A stretch of 8,461 nucleotides of DNA, from contig CAKSGP010000043.1 of assembly GCA_934454745.1 (NCBI GenBank), forward strand, positions 1 to 8,461, read 5' to 3'. The notes under the pieces are model-generated. The model ran no database searches. It was not told where the DNA came from and worked only from the letters and a program-made list of their open reading frames with translations. This document shows, in pieces, positions 1 to 6,729 of the stretch; position 1 is the first letter of the stretch; each line of letters starts with the position of its first letter. The stretch is from an uncultured Clostridia bacterium (GTDB lineage Bacteria > Bacillota > Clostridia > UBA1381). The position numbers and the translations under genes are program-made.

Positions 1-91
1 GTTTTACCCTGTAATAAGCGGACAGCTTGTAAGCTATGATTATGTGCAGAATTGGTTAAAGTGGTTTGAATCCTGGGTTTTTGTTGCTTAG
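1..91 (+). CDS. 3' end of an unidentified gene (partial)
   Basis: Frame 2 is open from the window edge to a TAG at 89-91, and the other two plus frames close within 40 bases. The visible 29 residues end in QNWLKWFESWVFVA, an aromatic-rich tail with three tryptophans. I do not recognise the family from so short a piece. The stop lies 24 bp before the next start, and I see no terminator or promoter between them. The next gene is therefore probably transcribed together with this one. A stretch this short could be open by chance, so confidence is moderate. Confidence 0.5.
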   Translation, partial: FYPVISGQLVSYDYVQNWLKWFESWVFVA

Positions 92-104
92 AGTTTTTAA
101 AGAA

Positions 105-110
105 AAGGTG
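105..110 (+). promoter_or_regulatory. Shine-Dalgarno site of the XRE regulator
   Basis: AAGGTG ends 5 bases before the ATG at 116. It supports that ATG as the start. Confidence 0.6.
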
Positions 111-115
111 ATATA

Positions 116-499
116 ATGTTAAATACGACACAGCTTGGATTATTGCGTAAGAGCAAGAATCTTACTATGGAGGAGGCTGCAAAAAAACTGGGTATATCCC
201 GGAATACCCTTGCAGCCTATGAAAGCGGAAAGACTAAAGTGCCTTTATCCGTTTTTGTGCGTATGGCAGATCTTTACAATTGCGATGTTTTTGATATGTT
301 TGGAGTATATGCACCATACATTGAATATGATACGGATGAGGATGAACTTATAGAAGCACACGCTAAGTTCAGAATAAAAGCCGAAAAAGCCAAAGATGAA
401 GCATACGGCAAATCATATCTCCCAGATAAATATTATGAGGACAGATACAAACAGTATATAGAAGAAACAAAACAGTACTATAAACCAAAAGATATATGA
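116..499 (+). CDS. XRE-family helix-turn-helix transcriptional regulator
   Basis: This is a 127-residue cytoplasmic DNA-binding protein. Residues 6-63 form a Cro/C1-type helix-turn-helix. The pattern is LRKSKNLTMEEAAKKLGIS, then RNTLAAYESGKTKVP for the recognition helix and following turn, then a hydrophobic fifth helix around VRMADLYNCDVFDMFG. Residues 64-127 are a highly charged, Tyr/Lys/Glu-rich extension with no domain I recognise. It may mediate dimerisation or partner binding. The gene starts 24 bp after the preceding stop and ends 11 bp before the MATE transporter start, so it most likely shares an operon with the transporter. Local control of that transporter is a reasonable inference, since small XRE or MarR regulators are often cotranscribed with efflux pumps. 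No operator could be identified. A phage-repressor origin is possible, but nothing phage-like is nearby. Confidence 0.85.
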   Translation: MLNTTQLGLLRKSKNLTMEEAAKKLGISRNTLAAYESGKTKVPLSVFVRMADLYNCDVFDMFGVYAPYIEYDTDEDELIEAHAKFRIKAEKAKDEAYGKSYLPDKYYEDRYKQYIEETKQYYKPKDI

Positions 500-505
500 G
501 GTGAT
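498..505 (+). promoter_or_regulatory. Shine-Dalgarno site fixing the TTG start of the MATE gene
   Basis: GAGGTGAT overlaps the TGA stop of the upstream regulator and lies 5 bases before the TTG at 511. The next in-frame ATG, at 541, has no such site. The overlap suggests translational coupling of the two genes. Confidence 0.65.
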
Positions 506-510
506 ACATT

Positions 511-1884
511 TTGCTAAAAAAATTTTTTGCACCCATCGATATGACAGAAGGCACACCCTGGAAAAGCATACTTATATTTACTTTACCTATGATAATTGGC
601 AATATTGCACAACAGCTTTACAGCACTGTTGACAGTATTATTGTGGGAAAATACATAGGCGACAATGCACTTGCCGCAGTGGGCAGTGCTGCACCGATTC
701 TTAATATGCTTCTCGTGCTTTTTATAGGTATATCTGCCGGAGCAAGTATAATGGTTTCTCAGTATTTCGGGGCAAAAAACAGAAAAAGTCTGTCATATGC
801 CATAGGAAATTGTATTACCATAACAGCAATGGCGTGTCTTATAGTTATAATTATAGCCGCACCGCTTATTAAGCCTATCCTTGGTTGGCTTAATACGCCG
901 GATTCGATTATTGATGGTTGTGCTGATTATCTGTTGATTTCCCTTTTCGGTATAGCAGGTCTTGCGTATTATAATATTTTAAGCGGTGTTATACGAGGTC
1001 TTGGCGATTCATTCTCAGCACTCCTTTATCTGCTTGTTGCAACGGTAATAAATATTGTGCTTGATATATATTTTGTTGCAGGTCTTAATATGGGCATAGG
1101 CGGTGTTGCACTTGCAACGGTTATTGCACAGATGATATCTTCAATACTGTGTGTTATAAAGCTTGCAAGAATGGATGAAAGTTTTGATTTTGGTATAAAA
1201 TATTTAAGACCGAAGGCTCATTTTATGAAAACTATTATTAAGCTTGGTTTGCCATCAGGTGTAACTCAGGCGATTTTATCCTCTGCTATGATAGTTGTTC
1301 AGTCACTGACAAACCAGTTCGGGGAGCAATTTATTGCTGCAAACGTTGTTATAATGCGTGTGGATGGATTTGCTATGATGCCAAACTTCTCATTTGGCGC
1401 TGCACTTACTACATATGCAGGTCAGAATGTAGGTGCCGGTCTTTATGACAGAGTTATAAAGGGTGCAAAGCAAGGTACGCTCCTTGCGGTGGGATGCTCG
1501 GCACTTATTACAGGCATAATACTTCTATTTGGAAAAGGACTTATGGGAGTATTCACCGATACAAAAGAGCTCGTTGATATGAGCTATTACCTTATGAAGA
1601 TACTTGCAGTAGGATATATCGCAATGGCGGTCACCCAAAGTCTTGTAGGAATTATGCGAGGTGCAGGGGACACTGTAACGCCTATGGTTATTTCATTTAT
1701 AACTACGGTTGTAATCCGTGTACCTATTGCCTATGGAATTTCGTACCTTACAAGAACCCCAGAGCTGCCGGTGGGCAGATGCGAATGTATCCAAATCTCA
1801 CTGCTTGCAACCTGGATAATTGGTGCAATACTTAACTTTATATTCTATAAAGTAGGTAGATGGAAGAATAAGGCACTAAAGTAG
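511..1884 (+). CDS. MATE-family multidrug/cation antiporter
   Basis: This 457-residue inner-membrane protein has the usual length of a MATE (NorM/DinF-type) exporter. Such exporters use a Na+ or H+ gradient to expel cationic drugs or metabolites. The N terminus carries the family pattern DMTEGTPWK, followed by LPMIIGNIAQQLYSTVDSI and VGKYIGDNALAAVG (TM1-TM2). GLGDS and a second-half counterpart, GIMRGAGDTVTPM near residues 387-399, mark the internal two-fold repeat. About twelve hydrophobic helices can be seen, and the C terminus is basic (KVGRWKNKALK). The start is TTG, chosen for its Shine-Dalgarno site. The gene follows the XRE regulator by 11 bp and ends just before a strong bidirectional hairpin, so the operon ends here. 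The substrate cannot be predicted. Confidence 0.93.
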   Translation: MLKKFFAPIDMTEGTPWKSILIFTLPMIIGNIAQQLYSTVDSIIVGKYIGDNALAAVGSAAPILNMLLVLFIGISAGASIMVSQYFGAKNRKSLSYAIGNCITITAMACLIVIIIAAPLIKPILGWLNTPDSIIDGCADYLLISLFGIAGLAYYNILSGVIRGLGDSFSALLYLLVATVINIVLDIYFVAGLNMGIGGVALATVIAQMISSILCVIKLARMDESFDFGIKYLRPKAHFMKTIIKLGLPSGVTQAILSSAMIVVQSLTNQFGEQFIAANVVIMRVDGFAMMPNFSFGAALTTYAGQNVGAGLYDRVIKGAKQGTLLAVGCSALITGIILLFGKGLMGVFTDTKELVDMSYYLMKILAVGYIAMAVTQSLVGIMRGAGDTVTPMVISFITTVVIRVPIAYGISYLTRTPELPVGRCECIQISLLATWIIGAILNFIFYKVGRWKNKALK

Positions 1885-1888
1885 AATA

Positions 1889-1934
1889 TATAAAAACAGA
1901 TGCAACACATACGTGTTCTGCATCTGTTTTTATA
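1889..1934. terminator. Bidirectional intrinsic terminator between convergent genes
   Basis: TATAAAAACAGATGC (1889-1903) pairs perfectly with GCATCTGTTTTTATA (1920-1934). Inside, AACAC (1904-1908) pairs with GTGTT (1913-1917) around an ATAC loop, leaving a two-base CT bulge. The arms end in A-runs and T-runs, so the hairpin can terminate in both directions. It begins 5 bases after the MATE stop and ends 6 bases before the stop of the convergent histidine kinase gene. Confidence 0.9.
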
Positions 1935-1939
1935 TGCCT

Positions 1940-3355
1940 TTATTTCATCTCCAGTGTAAATTCAAAGGTTGTTGTATAAGAATCACTGTCGGGTTTTTTT
2001 TCGTTTTTAACAGTTATAGCTTGATTGTGCAGACGGAGAATGTTTTTAACAAATGATAGGCCTAGGCCCGCACCTGTTCTGTCACATTCACGGGATTTAT
2101 CAGTTTTATAAAATCTGTCAAAAATATGCTTTAAGTCATTTGCGTCAAGCTTATCGCCCTCGTTTGATACAGATATATGCGCTTTACCGTTTGCAACAGA
2201 TGTTTTTATAAGAATCTTTGTATCAGGCAGACTGAATTTAATAGCATTGTCAATAAGGTTTATAAGCACACGCTTAATCTGGTCCTTATCGCCAAGCGTC
2301 ATTAAATGCTCCGGTCTGAAATCAACTTCAACATCTACATTGCGTTCCTCGATTTTGCTTTCAAGGCTTATTAGTGATGAACATATAAGATCATTAATAT
2401 CAAAGGGTGCAATGTCGATTTTGTATGTATCCGATTGCATTTTTGACATTTCAAGCATATCATTAACGAGCCTTGTAAGACGGACTGATTCGTCACGTAC
2501 AATTTTAAGGTAATCGTCACGCTCCTCCTCTGAAATTGTGCCGTCAAGCATACCCTGAACAAATCCTGAAATGCTGGTCATAGGCGTTCTGAGCTCGTGT
2601 GATACGTCCGATATAAAACGCTGTTTATTGGCATCTGACTTCTCAATTGCACTTGCCATAAAGTTAAAGGTAGATGCAAGCTGACCTATTTCATCTCTCG
2701 TTGTAATCTCAACACGTTCACTGAAATTCCCTTTTGCAATATTCTGTGCCGCTTTATTAATATCAGTAATGGGTTTTGAAATTTTCTTTGCCTGAATATA
2801 TATAATAACAAAGGAAACAACAAGGGATAGCATAGAGGACATCACAAAGATTAACAAAAGCTCCATAACATCGTGGCGAAGCTCAGGTAGACTTTTGTTA
2901 AACACAACCGCACCTATGGGCGCATTTTTATAATGTAAGGGGTAGGCAACACTTAAAACTCTGGTTTTATAAAATCCGTTAAAATCAGATTTAAAAATTT
3001 CTACCGTATCCTTAGATATGCAGTTCATCACTCTCTTAGGTACTGATTGTATCTGATAGTTACCCTCAAAAACGTCACCATTCCGGGTTACGAGTATTAT
3101 ATCCGAATCAGTAAATCGTGACCAGGACCGCAATACATTTGAAAACGCTCTTGCAGAAACGTCATCTTGTTGCTCGAATTGAAGTGTAACGGCCCATTGC
3201 TCAATTGTTTTTGCGACAGATGAGAGTGTTTCAATCTGTTTTCGTTCGGTAAACTGTGAAAAGAGTGCTGATAGTGACACTGCAAGAGTTGAGAACAAAA
3301 ACATCAGAATTACAGCGTATGTCCAGAACATTCGTCCGAAAATACTTTTAAACAT
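1940..3355 (-). CDS. Membrane sensor histidine kinase (HAMP, HisKA, HATPase_c)
   Basis: This 471-residue protein is the sensor of a two-component system. A first membrane helix lies at about residues 11-33. An external sensing region follows at about 35-160, then a second helix at about 163-187. A HAMP linker follows at about 188-240 (KPITDINKAAQNIAKGN, RDEIGQLASTFNFM). The H-box DVSHELRTP places the phosphorylated His at residue 253. The ATPase domain shows the N-box INLIDNAIKF (365-374), the F-box IFDRFYKTDKSR and the G2 motif GAGLGLS (428-434). The G1 position reads SNEGDKL rather than the textbook DxGxG; I recall similar spellings in VanS/PhoR-like clostridial kinases, so this is not evidence of inactivity. 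GAGGGA lies 7 bases before the ATG. The start is 20 bp after the stop of the response regulator, so the two genes form one operon. The ligand is unknown. Confidence 0.95.
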   Translation of the reverse strand: MFKSIFGRMFWTYAVILMFLFSTLAVSLSALFSQFTERKQIETLSSVAKTIEQWAVTLQFEQQDDVSARAFSNVLRSWSRFTDSDIILVTRNGDVFEGNYQIQSVPKRVMNCISKDTVEIFKSDFNGFYKTRVLSVAYPLHYKNAPIGAVVFNKSLPELRHDVMELLLIFVMSSMLSLVVSFVIIYIQAKKISKPITDINKAAQNIAKGNFSERVEITTRDEIGQLASTFNFMASAIEKSDANKQRFISDVSHELRTPMTSISGFVQGMLDGTISEEERDDYLKIVRDESVRLTRLVNDMLEMSKMQSDTYKIDIAPFDINDLICSSLISLESKIEERNVDVEVDFRPEHLMTLGDKDQIKRVLINLIDNAIKFSLPDTKILIKTSVANGKAHISVSNEGDKLDANDLKHIFDRFYKTDKSRECDRTGAGLGLSFVKNILRLHNQAITVKNEKKPDSDSYTTTFEFTLEMK

Positions 3356-3375
3356 AGTAAAATCCCTCGATTATA

Positions 3376-4059
3376 TCAGCGTACTTCAAATTTATAGCCG
3401 ACACCCCATACAGTTTTTAATTGCCAGTTTGCTTCGGTATTCTCAAGCTTTTCACGCAGACGCTTTATATGCACGTCAACTGTTCTTGAATCGCCGAAAT
3501 AGTCAAATCCCCACACTTCCTCAAGAAGCTGTTCACGGGTAAATACACGGTTGGGATTTGATGCAAGAAAATACAGAAGTTCAAGCTCTTTAGGCGGAAT
3601 TTCAAGAATTTTTCCGTCAATCTTAAGCTCATAGTTAACCAGGTTAACCTCAAGCTTGTCAAATTTTACAATTTTATCCTCCGAAGCGGCTGATTTTGTT
3701 TCGCTTCGTCTGAGAATTGCCTTAATACGAGCAATAAGCTCCTTTGGCTCAAAGGGCTTTACTATGTAATCATCAGCACCAAGCTCAAGGCTTAGCACCT
3801 TATCAAAGGTTTCGCCCTTTGCCGTAAGCATAATAATGGGAACATCAGAGGATTTGCGGATTTCACGGCATACACTGTTTCCGTCAAGCATTGGCATCAT
3901 TATATCGAGTACTATAATAGACGGATCCTCACGTTTCCAGACGTCAAGCGCCTCAACGCCATTAGATGCCGTGCAAACGGTAAAATCCTCTTTTTCAAGA
4001 TAAAGCTTTATAAGCTTTACGATATTTATATCGTCATCAACAACCAGTACTTTTGACAT
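3376..4059 (-). CDS. OmpR/PhoB-family response regulator
   Basis: This 227-residue cytoplasmic regulator is phosphorylated by the kinase encoded just downstream and then binds DNA. The receiver domain covers residues 1-118. It has an acidic pocket at D8-D10, the phospho-acceptor D52 in VLDIMMP, the switch T79, and K101 in the IVKPF motif. The C-terminal winged helix occupies about residues 127-227. It shows the OmpR signature KELELLYFLASNPNRVFTRE, RTVDVHIKRLREKL and the final wing VWGVGYKF. I place the start at the ATG whose A is 4059. A GTG nine bases upstream (4068) would give three extra residues, but it overlaps the Shine-Dalgarno GGAG (4071-4068), which is ideally spaced for the ATG. All catalytic residues are present. 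The regulon is unknown. The regulator is transcribed divergently from feoAB and may act in the shared control region. Confidence 0.95.
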   Translation of the reverse strand: MSKVLVVDDDINIVKLIKLYLEKEDFTVCTASNGVEALDVWKREDPSIIVLDIMMPMLDGNSVCREIRKSSDVPIIMLTAKGETFDKVLSLELGADDYIVKPFEPKELIARIKAILRRSETKSAASEDKIVKFDKLEVNLVNYELKIDGKILEIPPKELELLYFLASNPNRVFTREQLLEEVWGFDYFGDSRTVDVHIKRLREKLENTEANWQLKTVWGVGYKFEVR

Positions 4060-4067
4060 ATTAACCA

Positions 4068-4071
4068 CTCC
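4068..4071 (-). promoter_or_regulatory. Shine-Dalgarno site deciding the response regulator start
   Basis: On the minus strand GGAG is followed by an 8-base spacer and then ATG at 4059-4057. The site overlaps the competing in-frame GTG at 4068-4066, which rules that GTG out as a start. Confidence 0.75.
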
Positions 4072-4134
4072 TTTTTATCCGTAATATGGCTTTTCATTAG
4101 GCCGTATGGGTTTATTTTTCGATTCTATAAGCAC

Positions 4135-4143
4135 ATTATACCA
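4135..4143 (-). promoter_or_regulatory. Extended -10 promoter of the two-component operon
   Basis: On the minus strand the sequence is TGG followed by a perfect TATAAT, a consensus extended -10 element for the housekeeping sigma factor. No good -35 is visible at the right distance (TTTATT at a 17-bp spacing is weak), which is usual for extended -10 promoters. Predicted transcription would begin near 4128, giving a leader of roughly 70 bases before the ATG at 4059. Confidence 0.65.
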
Positions 4144-4153
4144 TATTATGGTA
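4139..4153. promoter_or_regulatory. Perfect 15-bp palindrome overlapping the two-component promoter
   Basis: TACCATA-T-TATGGTA is an exact 7-1-7 inverted repeat. It overlaps the extended -10 element on the minus strand and reaches into the spacer upstream. A dimeric protein bound here would block RNA polymerase, so the site reads as a repressor operator. The identity of the binding protein is not evident. OmpR-type regulators usually prefer direct repeats, so self-binding by the adjacent regulator is not the obvious choice. Confidence 0.4.
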
Positions 4154-4204
4154 CAAGAATAAAGGGGTTTTGGTTAATTTTTTGAGAACAAATTATGAAT
4201 ATAT

Positions 4205-4252
4205 CCGATAATATTCAAAATATTTCGATAAAAGTCTTTATATTTTGATAAT
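4205..4252. repeat. Three GATAAT/A elements at exact 20-bp spacing upstream of feoAB
   Basis: GATAAT starts at 4207, GATAAA at 4227 and GATAAT at 4247. The 20-bp units 4205-4224 and 4225-4244 agree at 14 of 20 positions. The third unit shares little beyond the TGATAAT core. All lie on the same face of the helix, just upstream of and overlapping the feoAB promoter. They could be binding sites for the divergently encoded response regulator or for an iron-responsive repressor. The region is very AT-rich, so chance similarity cannot be excluded. Confidence 0.35.
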
Positions 4253-4265
4253 TTTATGATACAAT
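4237..4265 (+). promoter_or_regulatory. Extended -10 promoter of feoAB
   Basis: TGA followed by TACAAT (4257-4265) is an extended -10 element. TTTATA at 4237-4242 lies 17 bp upstream of it as a partial -35 (four of six consensus bases). Transcription would begin near 4272. That leaves about 30 bases before the ATG at 4301 but only about 8 before the alternative TTG at 4280, which supports the ATG. Confidence 0.55.
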
Positions 4266-4300
4266 ATATTTGATTAAAATTGAAAGGCAAGTGTAGGGTT

Positions 4301-6643
4301 ATGACATTACGTGACATTGGTATTGGGGAAAAGGCAAAAATAATAAAGGTGGGCGGAGAAGGCTCGCTACGCCGCCATTTTCTTGATATGGGCGTCATTC
4401 CAAACGCTGAAGTAACAGTTGTAAAATATGCACCTATGGGTGATCCCGTTGAACTTATGATACATGGATATACTCTGACACTTCGCATTGATGATGCAGA
4501 AAAAATAGAGGTTGTGCCTGTAAGCGAAACAGAGGAACAAATAACAGAGAGAAAACGTGTCAAGAGAAGCTTAAGTCACCCGGGACTTGGCGAGGGCGGA
4601 CGTTATCATATACATACAGGAAAAGAACCCATAGATAAATCCGCAAAGCTTACATTTGCCCTTGTAGGTAATCAGAACTGCGGAAAAACTACGCTTTTTA
4701 ACTGCCTTACAGGTGCAAATCAGCACGTGGGCAATTTTCCGGGCGTAACCGTTGACAGAAAAAGCGGAGTAATCAGGAACAAGCCAAATACCGAGATAAC
4801 GGATTTACCAGGAATTTATTCAATGTCTCCTTACAGCAGTGAGGAAATGGTAACACGCCGATTTATTCTTGAGGAAAAGCCCTCTTGTATAATAAATATT
4901 GTGGACGCTACAAATATTGAGCGAAATTTGTATCTTACAATGCAGCTTATGGAGCTTGATGTACCGGTGGTTTTAGCACTGAATATGATGGACGAAGTCC
5001 GGGGCAACGGCGGTGTAGTACATATAAACGAGCTTGAGGCAATGCTTGGAATACCGGTAGTACCGATTTCGGCGGCCAAGAATGAGGGAATAGACGAGCT
5101 TATAGGTCACGCTATGCACGTTGGCAGATACAGGGAGTTCCCCACAGATATTGATTTCTGTGACAAAACTGAAAACGGCGGTGCAGTGTATAGGTGTTTG
5201 CACGGAATTATGAATCTTATCGGCGATCGTGCAGAGGTCGCAGGAATACCCATACGTTTTGCGGCAAGCAAGATTGTTGAGGGGGATGAGCATATTCTTA
5301 ATGCCTTGGATTTAAGCGATAATGAAAAGGATATGCTTGAGCACATAATCCTGAAAATGGAAAAAGAACGGGGACTTGACCCTGCAGCGGCGATTGCGGA
5401 TATGCGGTTTTCTTTTATAACAAAGGTTTGTGAAATCGCTGTAACAAAGCCAAAAGAAAGCAAAGAGCACGAACGCAGCCGCAAGATTGACAGATTGCTG
5501 ACAGGCAAATACACTGCTATTCCTATGTTTATTTTGATTATGGCGGCAGTATTTTATCTGACCTTTAACGTAATCGGAGCATATCTCCAGGGCGTTCTTG
5601 AATTGGGGATAGAATTATTGACAAATAGCGTTGATACTATGTTTACTAAATGGGGTATTAACAGTGCCGTCCATTCCCTTGTAATAGATGGTATATTTAC
5701 AGGCATAGGCAGTGTATTAAGTTTTTTGCCTATAATAGTCGTGCTGTTTTTCTTCCTATCACTCCTTGAGGACAGTGGATATATGGCAAGAGTGGCATTT
5801 GTTATGGATAAGCTGTTACGTCGAATAGGACTTTCGGGCAGAAGTATCGTTCCTATGCTGATAGGCTTCGGCTGTACAGTACCTGCCGTTATGGCAACAC
5901 GTACATTGCCCAGCGAGCGTGACAGAAAGATGACAATACTTCTCACGCCCTTTATGAGTTGTACTGCAAAACTGCCTGTTTATGCTTTTTTTGCCAGTAT
6001 GTTTTTTCCGAAATATAGTGCAATTGTTATGATTGCTTTATATTTTATCGGTATTGTAGTAGGTATTATTGTAGCATTTCTCTTGCGGAAATCACTGTTT
6101 CGCGGTGATGCAGTTCCCTTTGTTATGGAGCTACCAAATTACCGTATGCCGGGACTTAGAAACGTTATGATGCTCTTATGGGATAAAGCAAAGGATTTTC
6201 TTGAAAGAGCCTTTACAATTATCTTTATTGCGTCTATTATAATCTGGTTCCTGCAAACCTTTGATTTCAGATTGAATATGGTAGACGATGCGGAGGATAG
6301 TATATTATCGGTTATAGCAGGAGTTATATCGCCTGTATTTGCTCCCTTGGGATTTGGAAATTGGCGTATTTCAACGGCGTTGATTGCAGGATTCATAGCA
6401 AAGGAAAGTGTTGTATCAACGCTTAGTGTCCTATCAAGCGGTACAGCTCTCTTTATGACGCAGGACACCGTGTGGGCATTATTGGTTTTCTGTCTCCTTT
6501 ATACCCCTTGTGTTGCGGCAGTATCATCAGTAAAGCGTGAGCTTGGAGGCAGATGGGCGGCATCTGTTGTAATCGGTCAGTGTGCTATTGCGTGGATATG
6601 TGCATTTTTAACAAGGTTTGTGGCACAGCTAATTTTATTTTAA
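4301..6643 (+). CDS. feoB: Ferrous iron transporter, FeoA-FeoB fusion
   Basis: This 780-residue inner-membrane Fe2+ importer carries both Feo parts in one chain. Residues 1-75 form the SH3-like FeoA domain (LRDIGIGEKAKI, HFLDMGVIPNAEV). After a polar linker comes the cytoplasmic G domain. It has G1 GNQNCGKT (123-130), the G2 Thr150 in GNFPGVT, G3 DLPG (168-171), G4 NMMD (228-231) and G5 SAAK (257-260). A helical spacer region follows at about residues 290-395. The membrane part starts near residue 405 and contains the Gate signatures GFGCTVPAVMATRTL (522-536) and MSCTAKLPVYAFF (552-564). Near the C terminus are AGFIAKESVVSTLSVL and LLYTPCVAA. The cysteines at 525, 554 and 737 are in the usual FeoB positions. 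Separate FeoA and FeoB are the commoner arrangement. Start choice is uncertain: the ATG has only a distant AAAGG (13 bases away) or a very close AGGG, but the upstream TTG (4280) has no ribosome binding site at all. Confidence 0.95.
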   Translation: MTLRDIGIGEKAKIIKVGGEGSLRRHFLDMGVIPNAEVTVVKYAPMGDPVELMIHGYTLTLRIDDAEKIEVVPVSETEEQITERKRVKRSLSHPGLGEGGRYHIHTGKEPIDKSAKLTFALVGNQNCGKTTLFNCLTGANQHVGNFPGVTVDRKSGVIRNKPNTEITDLPGIYSMSPYSSEEMVTRRFILEEKPSCIINIVDATNIERNLYLTMQLMELDVPVVLALNMMDEVRGNGGVVHINELEAMLGIPVVPISAAKNEGIDELIGHAMHVGRYREFPTDIDFCDKTENGGAVYRCLHGIMNLIGDRAEVAGIPIRFAASKIVEGDEHILNALDLSDNEKDMLEHIILKMEKERGLDPAAAIADMRFSFITKVCEIAVTKPKESKEHERSRKIDRLLTGKYTAIPMFILIMAAVFYLTFNVIGAYLQGVLELGIELLTNSVDTMFTKWGINSAVHSLVIDGIFTGIGSVLSFLPIIVVLFFFLSLLEDSGYMARVAFVMDKLLRRIGLSGRSIVPMLIGFGCTVPAVMATRTLPSERDRKMTILLTPFMSCTAKLPVYAFFASMFFPKYSAIVMIALYFIGIVVGIIVAFLLRKSLFRGDAVPFVMELPNYRMPGLRNVMMLLWDKAKDFLERAFTIIFIASIIIWFLQTFDFRLNMVDDAEDSILSVIAGVISPVFAPLGFGNWRISTALIAGFIAKESVVSTLSVLSSGTALFMTQDTVWALLVFCLLYTPCVAAVSSVKRELGGRWAASVVIGQCAIAWICAFLTRFVAQLILF

Positions 6644-6648
6644 ATTTA

Positions 6649-6678
6649 TGCAACCTTTTACGGGGTTGAATCGTATTA
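6649..6678 (+). promoter_or_regulatory. Probable ECF-type promoter of the sigma/anti-sigma operon
   Basis: TGCAACCTTTT at 6649-6659 resembles the AAC-containing -35 element of ECF sigma promoters. CGTATTA begins at 6672, 17 bases after the TGCAAC hexamer, and matches the CGTA/CGTC-type -10 element. No housekeeping -35 fits the TATTAT that overlaps it. ECF sigma genes commonly transcribe themselves, so autoregulation is the simplest reading. CAACC (6651-6655) and GGTTG (6664-6668) form a small inverted repeat inside the promoter. The promoter starts 5 bases after the feoAB stop, and no terminator is visible between them, so read-through from feoAB is possible. Confidence 0.55.
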
Positions 6679-6715
6679 TTATTGCAGGCGGAATCTGATG
6701 TGTATTTCGTAGTAC

Positions 6716-6721
6716 GGGAGG
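6716..6721 (+). promoter_or_regulatory. Shine-Dalgarno site fixing the GTG start of the sigma factor
   Basis: GGGAGG is followed by an 8-base spacer and GTG at 6730, which decides the non-ATG start. Confidence 0.7.
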
Positions 6722-6729
6722 TTTTTTGA

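Noticed and set aside
2247..2513. 88-codon plus-strand ORF inside the histidine kinase gene
   Set aside because: It lies antisense to the conserved kinase domains, is Ser/Ile/Arg-rich as expected of a shadow frame, and has no ribosome binding site.
4198..4260. Contiguous Fur box (TGATAATnATTATCA) upstream of feoAB
   Set aside because: TGATAAT occurs at 4246-4252, but the following bases TTTTATG do not form the required inverted half. No 7-1-7 match was found.
4280..4300. TTG start adding seven residues to FeoAB
   Set aside because: It has no ribosome binding site and would lie only about 8 bases from the predicted transcript start. FeoA domains usually begin close to the MTLRD-like motif, which starts at the ATG at 4301.
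4174..4563. 129-codon minus-strand ORF across the feoAB start
   Set aside because: It is a shadow of the FeoA coding region, covers the feoAB promoter and has no ribosome binding site.
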